The notes: generated by a model from the sequence alone, not told the origin. Shown: positions 1-8,990, numbered from the stretch's first letter. The stretch: 64,000 nucleotides of DNA from Chthoniobacterales bacterium (GCA_035274845.1 DATENU010000002.1:1-64000); one strand, 5' to 3'. Numbers and translations: made by a program.

Positions 1-1
1 C

Positions 2-301
2 GCCGCCCCCACCGCCACCCCGGCTTCGACGAGCGCATATTATCCGTATTACCCCTATTTTCGGAGCGGCTCGGGCCAGCCGGTCTCAAAACAAGCATTT
101 ATTTACCAGGACCCTGTTTCCGGAAAAGTCATCGTGACAGGGACCCTGGTGACGACTGTAGTCGATACCGGCTCGACGATGACATTCGTCGGCGCAAACA
201 ACAGCCTCAGCCTGCGCCGGGTCACGGCTACCGTGAGCTACAGTTTCCGCAATAAGGATTACGTCGTGGCGATGGACACATTAAGAACAGCCGACCAATG
301 A
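2..301 (+). CDS. pseudopilin-like protein, C-terminal fragment
   Basis: The reading frame is open from the window edge and ends at a TGA that overlaps the next ATG (ATGA), so it is the 3' end of a gene translationally coupled to the following pseudopilin. The visible 99 residues are rich in Tyr, Ser and Thr, followed by beta-strand-like alternation ending in MDTLRTADQ. Short extracellular beta domains of GspI/PilV-like minor pseudopilins end in this style. The N-terminal prepilin signal lies outside the window, so the family is inferred from position (first of a pseudopilin, pseudopilin, PilX-like order) rather than from a motif. Confidence 0.6.
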   Translation, partial: AAPTATPASTSAYYPYYPYFRSGSGQPVSKQAFIYQDPVSGKVIVTGTLVTTVVDTGSTMTFVGANNSLSLRRVTATVSYSFRNKDYVVAMDTLRTADQ

Positions 302-1326
302 AAATTCTCTCTCGTCAAAAATCATCGGAACGGGCGTTCACGTTCGCGGAAATGAGCGTTGCGGTGAGCGTTCTCATGCTTTTGGGCGTGACGTTTTTCC
401 AGGTCCTTAATTCGGGGCTCATTCTTTCGGCAAAAAATACCGCCGTCAACGTAGCTCATGAGGAAGCGCGGCTGGGCATGCTTCGACTAACTCGAGACAT
501 CCACGCCGCCATCTCCGTGCCGCAACTCCGTGACAACGGATTCAACGTCATAAGCGTCGATCCAGTAAGCGGCGTGCCGCCGACGGCCGCGGCCGTATCG
601 TTTCAAAACATTGCCTCGGGACCAAACTTCGTCTGGAAAGATCCAGGTGCGACAAACCTGATCATGATCAAGGACAACCCCAACAAGCCGGTCGAGGGAA
701 TGCGGCTGATCATCCCCTTTTTCGGACTCGAGGAAGATATCACGAAAGTCACCGCCTCTGGCTCCGCCAATCACAGCAATGTGTTTATTAAGGCGGACCA
801 ATCAACTCCTCCCATTACCGCTCCCGATTATGGCAGTCCTTACTGCATCACTTACTACACTGATCGGTCGATGTATGTGGTTCGAAAAGGCTCTTACATT
901 CCCGATTCCCAGGGTCCTTACACTATCACCACAGCCGCTTACACCAGCGGCTACCAGGACCGGTATGTCCTTAGCGGGACCATTTACAGACCTAGTACGA
1001 CGGGAACGTTGGTAGTGACCCCCACGCTCTACTCCAGTGGATCGGCCCAGCGGTACCGCTTCGAGGACGGTGAGCTGCATTTGTATAAACAGCGTTACAG
1101 CGGCTCCTCTGTTTATTGGCAGGACACTGCCACAGTTGCCAAATATATCAGCAGCCCGATACCGTTTTATATCCCGTTGAATAGCGCAGGCACGCCCAAC
1201 ACGAAATACGTAGGCGTGAAATTGACGGCCCGGGACCCGAAATCGAGTAACCGCGGTTATCTCGCCACCGCCTCTCTGCTGGATACGCAGATTGATTATC
1301 GCTCTCGCATTACCATTACCCAATAA
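298..1326 (+). CDS. prepilin-type N-terminal methylation protein (GspJ/PilW-like)
   Basis: This 342-residue protein carries a type III (prepilin) signal near residue 14: FTFAEM followed by a hydrophobic helix (about residues 19-40). Glu at +5 of the mature protein is the residue used in pilin assembly. The residue before the predicted cleavage site is Ala (RA/FTF), not the usual Gly. The rest is a long secreted beta-rich region without Cys pairs that I can recognise. Large minor pseudopilins such as GspJ/PilW, and the verrucomicrobial cassette proteins, have this layout. The start overlaps the stop of the preceding gene by ATGA, and the next gene begins 1 bp after the stop, indicating one operon. 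It probably assembles in the inner membrane as a minor pilin of a secretion or adhesion pseudopilus. Confidence 0.75.
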   Translation: MKILSRQKSSERAFTFAEMSVAVSVLMLLGVTFFQVLNSGLILSAKNTAVNVAHEEARLGMLRLTRDIHAAISVPQLRDNGFNVISVDPVSGVPPTAAAVSFQNIASGPNFVWKDPGATNLIMIKDNPNKPVEGMRLIIPFFGLEEDITKVTASGSANHSNVFIKADQSTPPITAPDYGSPYCITYYTDRSMYVVRKGSYIPDSQGPYTITTAAYTSGYQDRYVLSGTIYRPSTTGTLVVTPTLYSSGSAQRYRFEDGELHLYKQRYSGSSVYWQDTATVAKYISSPIPFYIPLNSAGTPNTKYVGVKLTARDPKSSNRGYLATASLLDTQIDYRSRITITQ

Positions 1327-1327
1327 A

Positions 1328-3328
1328 ATGAAAACCGGCCGAAACGTTTCCAATCAAGGCAGTACTCTCGTCGTTACCATCAGCGTCGTCGCCGGGCTTC
1401 TCGTTCTTTTGGGACTGGCGGTTCAGTTCACGCAGACCATTTCCCGCCAATCTCAGCGCAGCCGGAAAACGGCCCAGGCCATGGAAATTGCGGATGGCCA
1501 CCTCGAATTCCTCTTTACAAGCTGGCGAAATATCTACCGCAACACCTGGACGACGGTCTCCACCAACTCGGGCGGAACGGATTATTCCATCCTGGGAACG
1601 AATTTTTTCTTCACCGGCACATATAATCCCGGACCGGCGCCTAGCCCCGTTCCTTCTATGACGCCGGCTGCGACTCCGCCAGTCATCCCGACACCGGCGC
1701 CCGCGCTTTTTCCCACTGAAGGCAACTATCAGCTGACGCAATATCGCATCCAGGCCGTCGATCCGATGATTACGCTCGACGCGGATGGAAATGCTCTCAA
1801 GGAGACCAGTTTTGGCTCGTTAAGCTACGTAGCTCTCTCTCCGGCCGCTACCCCGCCCGCGGCCTATGGCAAGAACAAGTGGCAATACAGCTATTTCTAT
1901 CTCGCCGCCGTGGACGTCAGCGTTCCCACCACTACGGGAAGCGTCACGGCCAAGGTGCGCCGCATTTTCGAGAAGAAGTTCGATAACCCGTGGACCTATG
2001 CGATGTTCTTTGTCGACGACCTCGAGTTGCAGCCGACGACCAGCCTCGCCGTAAATGGACCGATCCACACGAATGGAAGTCTTTATATCGGCACGAGTAA
2101 TTTTACCACCACCAACTTAGTGGAGTATGCGGGGGAATACGTGAATGGTTACTCACCTCAGGACACCTATCACAACGCTGCGGTCACCAAACCGAATTTT
2201 GCCAAGAGCGACGCGTCATTGACCTACTCCGACATGCCGCCGGCCCAGGTTTCGCCCTATCTCCCGTTCGGCTGGAATCTCAAGCTGACAAACGCGGACG
2301 GGAGCGTCAATAACGACAGCTACCACGAATTGATCGAGCAAGCCACCGGCACGCCCGACCCCTTGTCGGAAGTTCGTTACTACAATCAGGCCGGTTACCG
2401 CGTCCTGATAGACTCAAGCAACAACATCACAGTCACGAAGAAAGACGGCACGAATCTGCCGACCAATACAGGCGAAGGCAAGATTTTTAAGGACGCCATC
2501 ACGATCAACCAGGCAATTCAGGATCAGCGGGAGAATACCTACGTCCGTCTCGCTACCCTCGACATCAGTCAGATCACGTCTGCCGCGGAGGCCGACAAAT
2601 TTTCAGTTTGGAATGGGGTCATTTACATCGCCGACACGAGCACCCACGGCAGTATTATCACCGCACCGCTCGGCGGGACGGGGGCAACGGTAAACACGAC
2701 CATCCGTGGGATTCGCCTCATCAATGGGTATAAACTCCCCAAGATCAACAGCGGCACGAACAACGTCGATGGAATGACGATCGTTTCTCTTAATCCGGTT
2801 TTTATCAAGGGTAACTATAACACTTCCACAAACGCCGGAGACACCATTCCCTCCAACAATGGTACCTACACCGACCCGGATGCAAGCGGTTACGCGCGCA
2901 AACTGGCCGCTGTCGTTGGCGATTCCATCAATGTTTTGTCAGGCGCGTGGAACGACCTCCAGTCTACCAATACGATTTCGAACCGCACGGCTACTAACAC
3001 CACCATTAACGCTGCCCTCGTCGGCGGGATCGTGCCAAGCGGTAGCGGTAGTTACAGCGGTGGCGGCGAGAACTTTGTCCGGCTGCTGGAGGACTGGAAG
3101 GCCAACACCCTCTGCATTTACGGTTCGATGGTCCAGCTTTACACGAGCAAGCAGGCTACCTCTGCCTGGACTGGCGCGGGGAACAACTACAAGGCGCCGC
3201 TGGTTTCAAAGTTTTATTGGGACCCGAACTTTAGCGACTACTCGCTCACCGCGTATCAATCCGGTCCGCCGGGAAATCTCCAGATTGCAGCTTATCTCCA
3301 GCAACAGCGCTGGTACCAGGTTTACTGA
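1328..3328 (+). CDS. PilX-like large pilus-assembly protein
   Basis: The ATG at 1328 follows the preceding TAA directly and gives 666 residues. The N-terminus has one hydrophobic helix (about residues 13-35) preceded by a short polar leader containing GSTLVV. The helix continues into an amphipathic stretch with AQAMEIADGHLEFL. This is the pattern of PilX/Verru_Chthon cassette proteins, which carry a membrane anchor, a Glu-containing helix and a very large exported domain. The exported part is rich in Asn, Thr, Gly and Tyr and has a Pro/Ala linker (about residues 100-130). No enzymatic motif is visible. Position after two pseudopilin-like genes suggests a tip or scaffold component. The exact family is inferred. 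Confidence 0.65.
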   Translation: MKTGRNVSNQGSTLVVTISVVAGLLVLLGLAVQFTQTISRQSQRSRKTAQAMEIADGHLEFLFTSWRNIYRNTWTTVSTNSGGTDYSILGTNFFFTGTYNPGPAPSPVPSMTPAATPPVIPTPAPALFPTEGNYQLTQYRIQAVDPMITLDADGNALKETSFGSLSYVALSPAATPPAAYGKNKWQYSYFYLAAVDVSVPTTTGSVTAKVRRIFEKKFDNPWTYAMFFVDDLELQPTTSLAVNGPIHTNGSLYIGTSNFTTTNLVEYAGEYVNGYSPQDTYHNAAVTKPNFAKSDASLTYSDMPPAQVSPYLPFGWNLKLTNADGSVNNDSYHELIEQATGTPDPLSEVRYYNQAGYRVLIDSSNNITVTKKDGTNLPTNTGEGKIFKDAITINQAIQDQRENTYVRLATLDISQITSAAEADKFSVWNGVIYIADTSTHGSIITAPLGGTGATVNTTIRGIRLINGYKLPKINSGTNNVDGMTIVSLNPVFIKGNYNTSTNAGDTIPSNNGTYTDPDASGYARKLAAVVGDSINVLSGAWNDLQSTNTISNRTATNTTINAALVGGIVPSGSGSYSGGGENFVRLLEDWKANTLCIYGSMVQLYTSKQATSAWTGAGNNYKAPLVSKFYWDPNFSDYSLTAYQSGPPGNLQIAAYLQQQRWYQVY

Positions 3329-3342
3329 CAGAATAAACGACC

Positions 3343-3966
3343 ATGCGAAGGCTTCTCCTTATTTGTTTAATCGCGCTAGCCGCACCGGCCCGGGGCGCCA
3401 TCGATTTCTCACCGACGGTGACCTCCTATTCTTCGGAAGGCGCCGAATACGCGAACGTTGCGTTCAAAGACGAACAGCGAACGGTGACGCTCACCCTGCC
3501 GAGACTCTGGAGCTGCCGGGGAGACGCTTCGCGGCTCCAATTCGCTCCGCCGAACCAAAACTTTGCGGAAGGCCTGGTTCAGGCCGCTTCGATGAAAGGA
3601 CTCCTTCGCTTCGACGAACCGACCGTAAAGTCCCTCGAGCAACAAGTTCTGTCGACGCTGCCCTCTGGCAGCCAGGGAGCGGCCTTGGTAAGCCAGCAGG
3701 AAAATCCCGTCATACTCAACGGAAATCTCAGTTACGAATTTATCGTCGCGTATCAGACCCTCGGACAGGCTTTTCTTCGCAGCGTCATCATTGTGGCATG
3801 CCCGGACCAGCAGCTTATCTTTAAATTCAGCGCCCCGAAATCGGTTTTCGACAATTTGAACAGGTCATTCCGCCAGAGCATCGTTTCGTGGAGATTGACT
3901 GAGCCGTCGAATCAATCCGTCCTGGCCGCCGTGACTACTCCGCAGGCTCCGACCAAGACAAACTGA
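3343..3966 (+). CDS. secreted protein of unknown function in the pseudopilin operon
   Basis: The gene encodes 207 residues beginning with a clear Sec signal peptide (MRRLLLICLIALAAPARG, cleavage near residue 18). The mature part is soluble and mixed alpha/beta, with no recognisable catalytic motif or transmembrane segment. It starts 14 bp after the PilX-like gene on the same strand, so it is probably the last gene of the pilus cassette. I do not recognise the family. A periplasmic accessory protein of the pilus is one possibility, based only on position. Confidence 0.6.
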   Translation: MRRLLLICLIALAAPARGAIDFSPTVTSYSSEGAEYANVAFKDEQRTVTLTLPRLWSCRGDASRLQFAPPNQNFAEGLVQAASMKGLLRFDEPTVKSLEQQVLSTLPSGSQGAALVSQQENPVILNGNLSYEFIVAYQTLGQAFLRSVIIVACPDQQLIFKFSAPKSVFDNLNRSFRQSIVSWRLTEPSNQSVLAAVTTPQAPTKTN

Positions 3967-4043
3967 GGTTTGCAGTGGGTCTTCAAGCGCTTCCTCTGAA
4001 GCGCCTGTCGCAGCGGCTCGACTGTTGCTAAGCTGCGGCAGAC

Positions 4044-5060
4044 ATGGCGCGCGTATTCCTAATTTCAGCGACCCCAGCGGACGATGAGAGCGGGTTCAAT
4101 TTCGCGCCACTTCGGGACCTGCGACAATGCGCGGAGCTCGATCGATTCAAGATTCATTCTGTTGCCTCCGATCCTGAAGCTGCGGATCTGATCATCTTTG
4201 CGGAATTCTATGGCGCTGGTTCGTACTTTGAGCGTCTCCGCCGGCATCCGCTCGTGAGGAAGTATCGCGACAAGACCTTTCTCTTCTGCGCCAACCCTTT
4301 CGTCATTCCGTTGTTGCCGGGGGTTTACGCGGGCGTGGAGAAACGATGGTCGTCCTCGCGAACCCGGCCCGGTTTCTACCTCGGGCGGACCAGGAACGAA
4401 TTCACTACGTTCAGCCCACCGACGGACGACTTGCCGTACCTTTTTAGTTTCATGGGTTCAATCCGAAACGCCCCGGTTCGGCGCAGGCTGGCGACGCTAT
4501 CCCATCCTCGCAGCTTTTTTCAGAATACGACGGAAGACTTCGACCGGGTTCTCTACGGGAAAATGGACAAGCGGGAAAGGCTGGATTACGACCGCCGTTA
4601 CGCCGAACTGACCAAGGCCAGCAAGTTTGTCCTCTCCCCCAGGGGGCTGAGCGCCGCCAGCATTCGGCTCTTCGAAACAATGCGCATTGGGCGGGTGCCA
4701 GTCATTCTGTCGGATGATTGGGTTCCGCCCGTCGGTCCGCTTTGGGAGAAATTTTCGATTCGGGTTGCCGAGCGGGAGTTTGCTCAAATTCCACACCTCC
4801 TCGAGCAGCAGGAATCACAGGCGGTGGCGATGGGAGAACTTGCCCGGAAAGCGTGGGAGGAATGGTTCAGCGACGAGGTCTTATTCCACCGGCTCGTCGA
4901 GTCTTGCCTGGACATTCAGCGCAGACGGCGAATCCCGGAAAGTCTGGCCCGATGGCCGGCTTATCTTCAATTTCTGCGCCCATTGCATCTCAGGCGACTC
5001 CTCGGCACCCAGTACCGCGCCCTCAAGAAGTCGATTGGGCTGCCTGCAGCCCGACCGTAG
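4044..5060 (+). CDS. exostosin-family (GT47-like) protein
   Basis: This 338-residue protein has the exostosin-like C-terminal pattern: FVLSPRGLSAASIRLFE around residue 195, then IGRVPVILSDDWVPP and a following WEKFSIRV block. In exostosin proteins this region binds the sugar nucleotide. The N-terminal half holds a Rossmann-like domain with FCANPFVIPLLPGVY and YLFSFMGSIRN. It lacks a signal peptide, so it is probably a cytoplasmic glycosyltransferase acting on a surface glycan, with unknown sugar specificity. It stands alone between the pilus cassette and a convergent response regulator 3 bp away. Confidence 0.75.
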   Translation: MARVFLISATPADDESGFNFAPLRDLRQCAELDRFKIHSVASDPEAADLIIFAEFYGAGSYFERLRRHPLVRKYRDKTFLFCANPFVIPLLPGVYAGVEKRWSSSRTRPGFYLGRTRNEFTTFSPPTDDLPYLFSFMGSIRNAPVRRRLATLSHPRSFFQNTTEDFDRVLYGKMDKRERLDYDRRYAELTKASKFVLSPRGLSAASIRLFETMRIGRVPVILSDDWVPPVGPLWEKFSIRVAEREFAQIPHLLEQQESQAVAMGELARKAWEEWFSDEVLFHRLVESCLDIQRRRRIPESLARWPAYLQFLRPLHLRRLLGTQYRALKKSIGLPAARP

Positions 5061-5063
5061 CCT

Positions 5064-5450
5064 TCACTCTTTCGGGCTGCGCCTCGCGAGTAATTCGGCG
5101 ATTGAGTCCTGGATGTCAGCAATGCAGACGGGCTTCTTGAGGTAGGCGTCCCCGCACACAGCCAGCGCACTTTGATGGTCGGCCTCATCTCCGTAAGCCG
5201 AATAATACAGAATTGGCTTATCGGGATGAAGCTCGCGCAGCTGCTGGCAAAGCTCGACTCCGGTTCCGTCAGGCAGTCGCACGTCCAGGATGTAAAGGTC
5301 GAAGTCGATTTCCTTGGCGAGATCCAACCCTTCGGCCACGCTGCCGGCCGTGAGGACGCCGTAGCCGCAATCCTGCAGCAAAGCGGCCATCATCAGCCGG
5401 GTGTCCTGATGATCGTCTACGTGAAGAATGCGGGCCTTAGTGCGTTCCAT
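5064..5450 (-). CDS. single-domain response regulator
   Basis: This is a receiver domain of about 128 residues with nothing attached. The acidic pair is in ILHVDDHQD (D12, D13), the phosphate acceptor is in LYILDVRLPDG (D56), the switch Ser/Thr is in YYSAYG, and the conserved Lys is in YLKKP. Starting at MERTKARIL (5450) places the acidic pocket at the usual distance from the N-terminus. An upstream start at 5522 would add 24 polar residues with no family match. CheY-like proteins of this kind act by protein-protein interaction or phosphorelay. No kinase gene is adjacent, so the partner is unknown. Confidence 0.85.
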   Translation of the reverse strand: MERTKARILHVDDHQDTRLMMAALLQDCGYGVLTAGSVAEGLDLAKEIDFDLYILDVRLPDGTGVELCQQLRELHPDKPILYYSAYGDEADHQSALAVCGDAYLKKPVCIADIQDSIAELLARRSPKE

Positions 5451-5662
5451 GCGGTCGTTAACCAACGTATCAGACAGAGACGCGGTTCGCGACAGTTCTC
5501 TGCAGCCCCTGTTTTTCCGCAACAGGCGTGATTCGAATTTCCATCATTAACACGGCTTTTTATATCGAAAGATCGGGAAAATTTTTATTGACAGCTTCCG
5601 GCGAAACCCGGCAAAACTGAACGCGACGGATTAATCGCATTTTTCAAGGGAGGAAAAACTAC

Positions 5663-6340
5663 ATGAGAACCCAGAACACCGGCCGCTTCATCAAACTTTT
5701 TTGCGCTGTCGCCAGCACCGTTTTCGCGGCGGCTTCGGCCTCGGGCGCGATTGTCTGGGATCTTAATCCCGGGAATCTGAACGCGCCGGTTGGCTCCAGT
5801 AGCCACACCTACACCGTCTCGGGATTTTCGATTACCGCCTACGGATTTGATAATCACGCCGGAATTGGCACTGCCCACGAATTATATTACAAGAGCGTTC
5901 CCGAGATCGGCGGCGCAGTGGAGCGAGGCCTGGGTTTGGTCGGGACGCCGAACAACGAGATCCAGGTGGGCCTTCATTTTATCCAGTTTGATTTCACGTC
6001 CATGCTGGCCGCGGGAATGATGAACGGCCAGATCAGCGTCGGCAGCGTCCAGCCGGGTGAGCAGTTTGCCATTTTTGGGTCGAACACTCTGGGGACTCTC
6101 GGGACGCAGGTCGGTGGGATTTATGGAAGCGCTTTTGACGATCAGTACGTCTCCATTCAGAACTTCGGCCAGTTTCATTATTACTCGGTGGTATCCATGG
6201 CGGATGACGTTCTGCCGGTCTCGATTCGGGCCGACCTTCCGCCAGTGCCCGAGATGAATGCGATCCTGCCGGTGGCCGCCCTGCTTTTGCTCGTCTTCTC
6301 CGTTGGGGCCTGGCGCAAGCATGCCGCCAAATCGGCATAA
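5663..6340 (+). CDS. secreted protein with VPExN C-terminal sorting tail
   Basis: The 225-residue protein has an N-terminal signal peptide (about residues 1-29, ending ASASGA) and a PEP-CTERM-like end. That end is VPEMNAILP, a hydrophobic helix (PVAALLLLVFSVGAW) and a basic tail RKHAAKSA. Such tails are recognised by exosortase/archaeosortase-type enzymes, but the motif here is VPExN rather than VPEP. The body is beta-rich and glycine-rich, with no catalytic motif. A strong ribosome-binding site (AAGGGAGGA, 5647-5655) precedes the ATG. The protein is probably exported to the cell surface or its polysaccharide matrix. A second protein with the same tail lies at 6947-7759. Confidence 0.75.
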   Translation: MRTQNTGRFIKLFCAVASTVFAAASASGAIVWDLNPGNLNAPVGSSSHTYTVSGFSITAYGFDNHAGIGTAHELYYKSVPEIGGAVERGLGLVGTPNNEIQVGLHFIQFDFTSMLAAGMMNGQISVGSVQPGEQFAIFGSNTLGTLGTQVGGIYGSAFDDQYVSIQNFGQFHYYSVVSMADDVLPVSIRADLPPVPEMNAILPVAALLLLVFSVGAWRKHAAKSA

Positions 6341-6421
6341 AACCTCTTCCGCTAATTCCGGCTCGTGTTGTCGGCGTCCGATTTGGTTTCTGACGGCGCA
6401 GCTTCGCGCGATGACCAGCCA

Positions 6422-6811
6422 ATGATCGAACCAGCGCGGCCGCTTCGCGTCCTCTGTGCGGACGACAACGTTCTCGTTCTCGACATGTTGTCGAAGACAT
6501 TGCAATCCGCCGGACACCATGTGGAGGTGGCCACGGACGGCCGCTCGGCGGTCTCTCGCGTGGAAGAAGATCCCGCCTACTTCCAACTCATCGTCACTGA
6601 CACGCGGATGCCGCGTCTGGATGGCTTTGGCGTGGTCCAGGAGGCGCGATCCGCCGGTTTCGAGGGAAAGATCATCGTCTTTGCCAATTCGCTGAGTCCC
6701 GAAGACCGGCAACGCTACGCCGAACTTCAGGTCGATCGGGTGATCGATAAACCCGGCAAAAGCGGGGAGCTGATCGGCGCCATCAGCGAGTTAGGGGCAT
6801 CGTTGCCCTAG
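6422..6811 (+). CDS. single-domain response regulator
   Basis: This is a second stand-alone receiver of about 129 residues. LCADDN supplies the acidic pair, IVTDTRMPRLDG the phospho-Asp, IIVFANS the switch residue, and VIDKP the conserved Lys. An in-frame ATG at 6365 would add 19 residues. I prefer 6422 because the receiver fold begins about eight residues later, as is usual. It lies between the two VPExN-tailed protein genes on the same strand, so a link to extracellular matrix or sorting control is possible but unproven. No output domain or kinase is present. Confidence 0.8.
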   Translation: MIEPARPLRVLCADDNVLVLDMLSKTLQSAGHHVEVATDGRSAVSRVEEDPAYFQLIVTDTRMPRLDGFGVVQEARSAGFEGKIIVFANSLSPEDRQRYAELQVDRVIDKPGKSGELIGAISELGASLP

Positions 6812-6878
6812 GGTGCGCTTCAAATCAGGAGTTTGAGGGGAGTCTAGGCTATTTTGTTTTTATTCTAAAAACATAAAC

Positions 6879-6904
6879 AACGCATATTCAACGGGATATG
6901 CGTT
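6879..6904 (+). promoter_or_regulatory. 9-bp perfect inverted repeat upstream of VPExN gene
   Basis: AACGCATAT (6879-6887) and ATATGCGTT (6896-6904) form a perfect 9-bp dyad with an 8-nt centre. It sits about 43 bp upstream of the ATG at 6947, inside an AT-rich patch (6850-6880) that contrasts with the GC-rich surroundings. It could be an operator or a 5'-leader hairpin. No T-run follows, so it is not a terminator for the gene upstream. Confidence 0.45.
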
Positions 6905-6946
6905 TAGATTCTCAAGGTGGCCCGAGAGTAGCTTTATGGGAATTAT

Positions 6947-7759
6947 ATGGGTGTTTCCCGCCATCGCGCCGTGGCCGTTTTCGGCCTTTCACTGGCTTTG
7001 CTGCTGGTGGCTTGGGTTGTACCGGCCAAGGCTCTCGTTCTCGATTGGGACGGCGTTACCTGGACACCCGGTTCCCTCTCGAATTCCTTTAACCTGAACG
7101 GCGATGCCTTCAATGACGTGACCGTCGCGGTCACGAGTCAAAACCCCGGTGTTTTCACGAATGATCCGACCACGGGGACCATGACTCCGGCCATCAATCA
7201 AACGATGACGGGCGGCCTGGTCCCGGCTCAGAACTCGCTGGTCATCGCGGCTAATCTACACACCAACAGCAACCTGACCGTTCATTTCAGCTTCACCGGC
7301 GGCACCGCGGGGAACCTGCCAGGCGCCAACAACGTTTCCTTCACCATTTTCGATATCGATGTGACGACGAACAGCGACATCATCAGCAACATTTACGGCG
7401 TCGCGCCGGATGGAACTCATGTCGCTGCGACGATCACCAATCTCGGTTCCGCGGTCACTCCGGGCGGTTCCGGGTTGACCCAGACCCTTACTGGCAATGC
7501 TGCTTCGGCGAATAATTCCTCGAACGGCAACGCAACCATTAGCTTCGGTTCCACGCTCATCACGGACCTGTACTTTACCTTCGGCAACACCGCTGGTGCG
7601 CCCCGCTACCAGGACATTGGTATTGGCGACCTTACCTTTACGCCGGTGCCGGAGATCAACCCCGCCATTTCGGCGTCGGTAAGTTCGTTTATCGCCGTCG
7701 GTCTTACCGTTTTGATGCAGCGTCGCGCTAAAAAGCGGCGGTCGCCGGTTAGGCAATAA
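6947..7759 (+). CDS. secreted protein with VPExN C-terminal sorting tail
   Basis: The 270-residue protein has a signal peptide (about residues 1-29, ending PAKA) and a beta-rich body full of Asn, Thr and Gly. It ends with VPEINPAIS, a hydrophobic helix and a basic tail QRRAKKRR. The tail matches the layout of PEP-CTERM surface proteins and repeats the VPExN variant of the gene at 5663. The body resembles generic exosortase-substrate domains with no enzyme motif. Its 3' end overlaps the convergent cysteine desulfurase by 11 bp. It probably becomes an extracellular or outer-surface protein. Confidence 0.75.
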   Translation: MGVSRHRAVAVFGLSLALLLVAWVVPAKALVLDWDGVTWTPGSLSNSFNLNGDAFNDVTVAVTSQNPGVFTNDPTTGTMTPAINQTMTGGLVPAQNSLVIAANLHTNSNLTVHFSFTGGTAGNLPGANNVSFTIFDIDVTTNSDIISNIYGVAPDGTHVAATITNLGSAVTPGGSGLTQTLTGNAASANNSSNGNATISFGSTLITDLYFTFGNTAGAPRYQDIGIGDLTFTPVPEINPAISASVSSFIAVGLTVLMQRRAKKRRSPVRQ

Positions 7760-8936
7760 CCTTTTCCCACGCGAGCGAGGCCGGCGATAGTTCGCGCAGC
7801 TGCGCGATCACCGCCGGAATGATCTCCAAGGCCCGATCTACTTCTGCTTCGGTGTTGAAGCGCCCAAAGGAAAAGCGCATGCTGCCTCGAGTCCGTTCCG
7901 GGCTCAGATTCATGGCACGCAGGACGTGCGACGCCTCCAAAGATCCGGTGCGGCAAGCCGAGCCGGCCGAGCAACAGAGATGATGTCGATCGAACAATAC
8001 CAGGGCCGCATCCGATTCTATTCCGGCGAACGAGAGATTCGAGGTGTTGGGAAGGCGCGCCACCGAATCCCCATTTACGAAAGTATCCGGCACCTTTTCC
8101 AGCAGACCCGCCTCGAAACGATCGCGCATCTCGCGGACGCGGGTGGCTTCTTCCTCCAGGGCCGCTGCGGCGCATTCAGCCGCTTTCCCTAAAGCCACAA
8201 TTGACGCCACGTTTTCTGTTCCGGCGCGCCGATTATTCTCCTGGCTCCCACCAATAAGAGTCGGCTTAAAGGCCGATCGTTTGTTCACGTAAAGGACACC
8301 GACCCCTTTCGGGCCATGCAGCTTGTGCGCGGAAAGGGAGAGCGAATTGATCGTCGAGCCGGCCAGCTGAATCGGAATTTTCCCCACGGTTTGGATGGCG
8401 TCGGTATGAAAAAGGACCCGTTTCCTGCGCGCGATCTCTGCTATTTCCTGGATGGGAAACAGGACGCCGGTCTCGTTGTTGGCCCACATGGCGGTGACAA
8501 TCGCGGTGCGAGGCGTGATCGCGTTTTCCAGCTCATCGAGATCCAGGTTTCCCTTGCCGTCTACCGGAAGGACCGTAGTTGAGACACCGCGTTTCGAAAG
8601 CGTCTCGCAATGCCGCCGGGTGGCACTATGCTCGACGGCGGTCGTCACCACGTGCTGGCGTGACGGATCGAGTTGGAGCGCTGAATTAACCGCCGCGTTA
8701 TTCGACTCCGTTCCGCAGCTCGTGAAAACGATCTCTCTGGGTTCGCATCCCAGGAGCGCGGCGACCCGTTCCCGCGCCAGGTCGATTGCCCGGCGGACCT
8801 GGGCCCCAAAAGTGTAGCCACTCGAGGGATTACCGAAGTAATCCGTCAGGTACGGCAGCATCTCCTCCACCACGGCGGGATCCAGTTGCGTGGTGGCGTT
8901 GTTATCAAGATAAATGATCTGCTCGCGAGAGATCAT
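7749..8936 (-). CDS. cysteine desulfurase (NifS/IscS family)
   Basis: This 395-residue class V aminotransferase removes sulfur from L-cysteine as an enzyme persulfide for Fe-S cluster or thio-cofactor assembly. YLDNNATTQ near the N-terminus, the PLP lysine in LSLSAHKLHGPKG (K205) and the persulfide cysteine in CSAGSACRTGS (C328) are all present. Length and motif spacing fit group I NifS/IscS/CsdB-like enzymes. No IscU/NifU scaffold gene is adjacent, so the sulfur acceptor cannot be named. An IscS-like role in general Fe-S supply is the simplest reading. Confidence 0.92.
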   Translation of the reverse strand: MISREQIIYLDNNATTQLDPAVVEEMLPYLTDYFGNPSSGYTFGAQVRRAIDLARERVAALLGCEPREIVFTSCGTESNNAAVNSALQLDPSRQHVVTTAVEHSATRRHCETLSKRGVSTTVLPVDGKGNLDLDELENAITPRTAIVTAMWANNETGVLFPIQEIAEIARRKRVLFHTDAIQTVGKIPIQLAGSTINSLSLSAHKLHGPKGVGVLYVNKRSAFKPTLIGGSQENNRRAGTENVASIVALGKAAECAAAALEEEATRVREMRDRFEAGLLEKVPDTFVNGDSVARLPNTSNLSFAGIESDAALVLFDRHHLCCSAGSACRTGSLEASHVLRAMNLSPERTRGSMRFSFGRFNTEAEVDRALEIIPAVIAQLRELSPASLAWEKVIA

Positions 8937-8990
8937 GGAAGCGTCATTTTATGATATTCGTGCCGTTGAGGTAAAGCGTGCTGTCGCCAT

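Noticed and set aside
802-1353. Long minus-strand ORF of 183 codons
   Set aside because: Lies fully on the opposite strand of the pseudopilin gene, lacks a recognisable motif or RBS, and has the composition of an antisense shadow.
2859-3824. ORF of 321 codons overlapping two genes
   Set aside because: Covers the end of the PilX-like gene and the start of the next gene in another frame; Arg/Ser/Pro-rich translation without motif.
5587-5620. TTGACA at 5587 as a -35 promoter element of the VPExN gene
   Set aside because: No acceptable -10 hexamer at 16-18 bp downstream, so not listed as a promoter.
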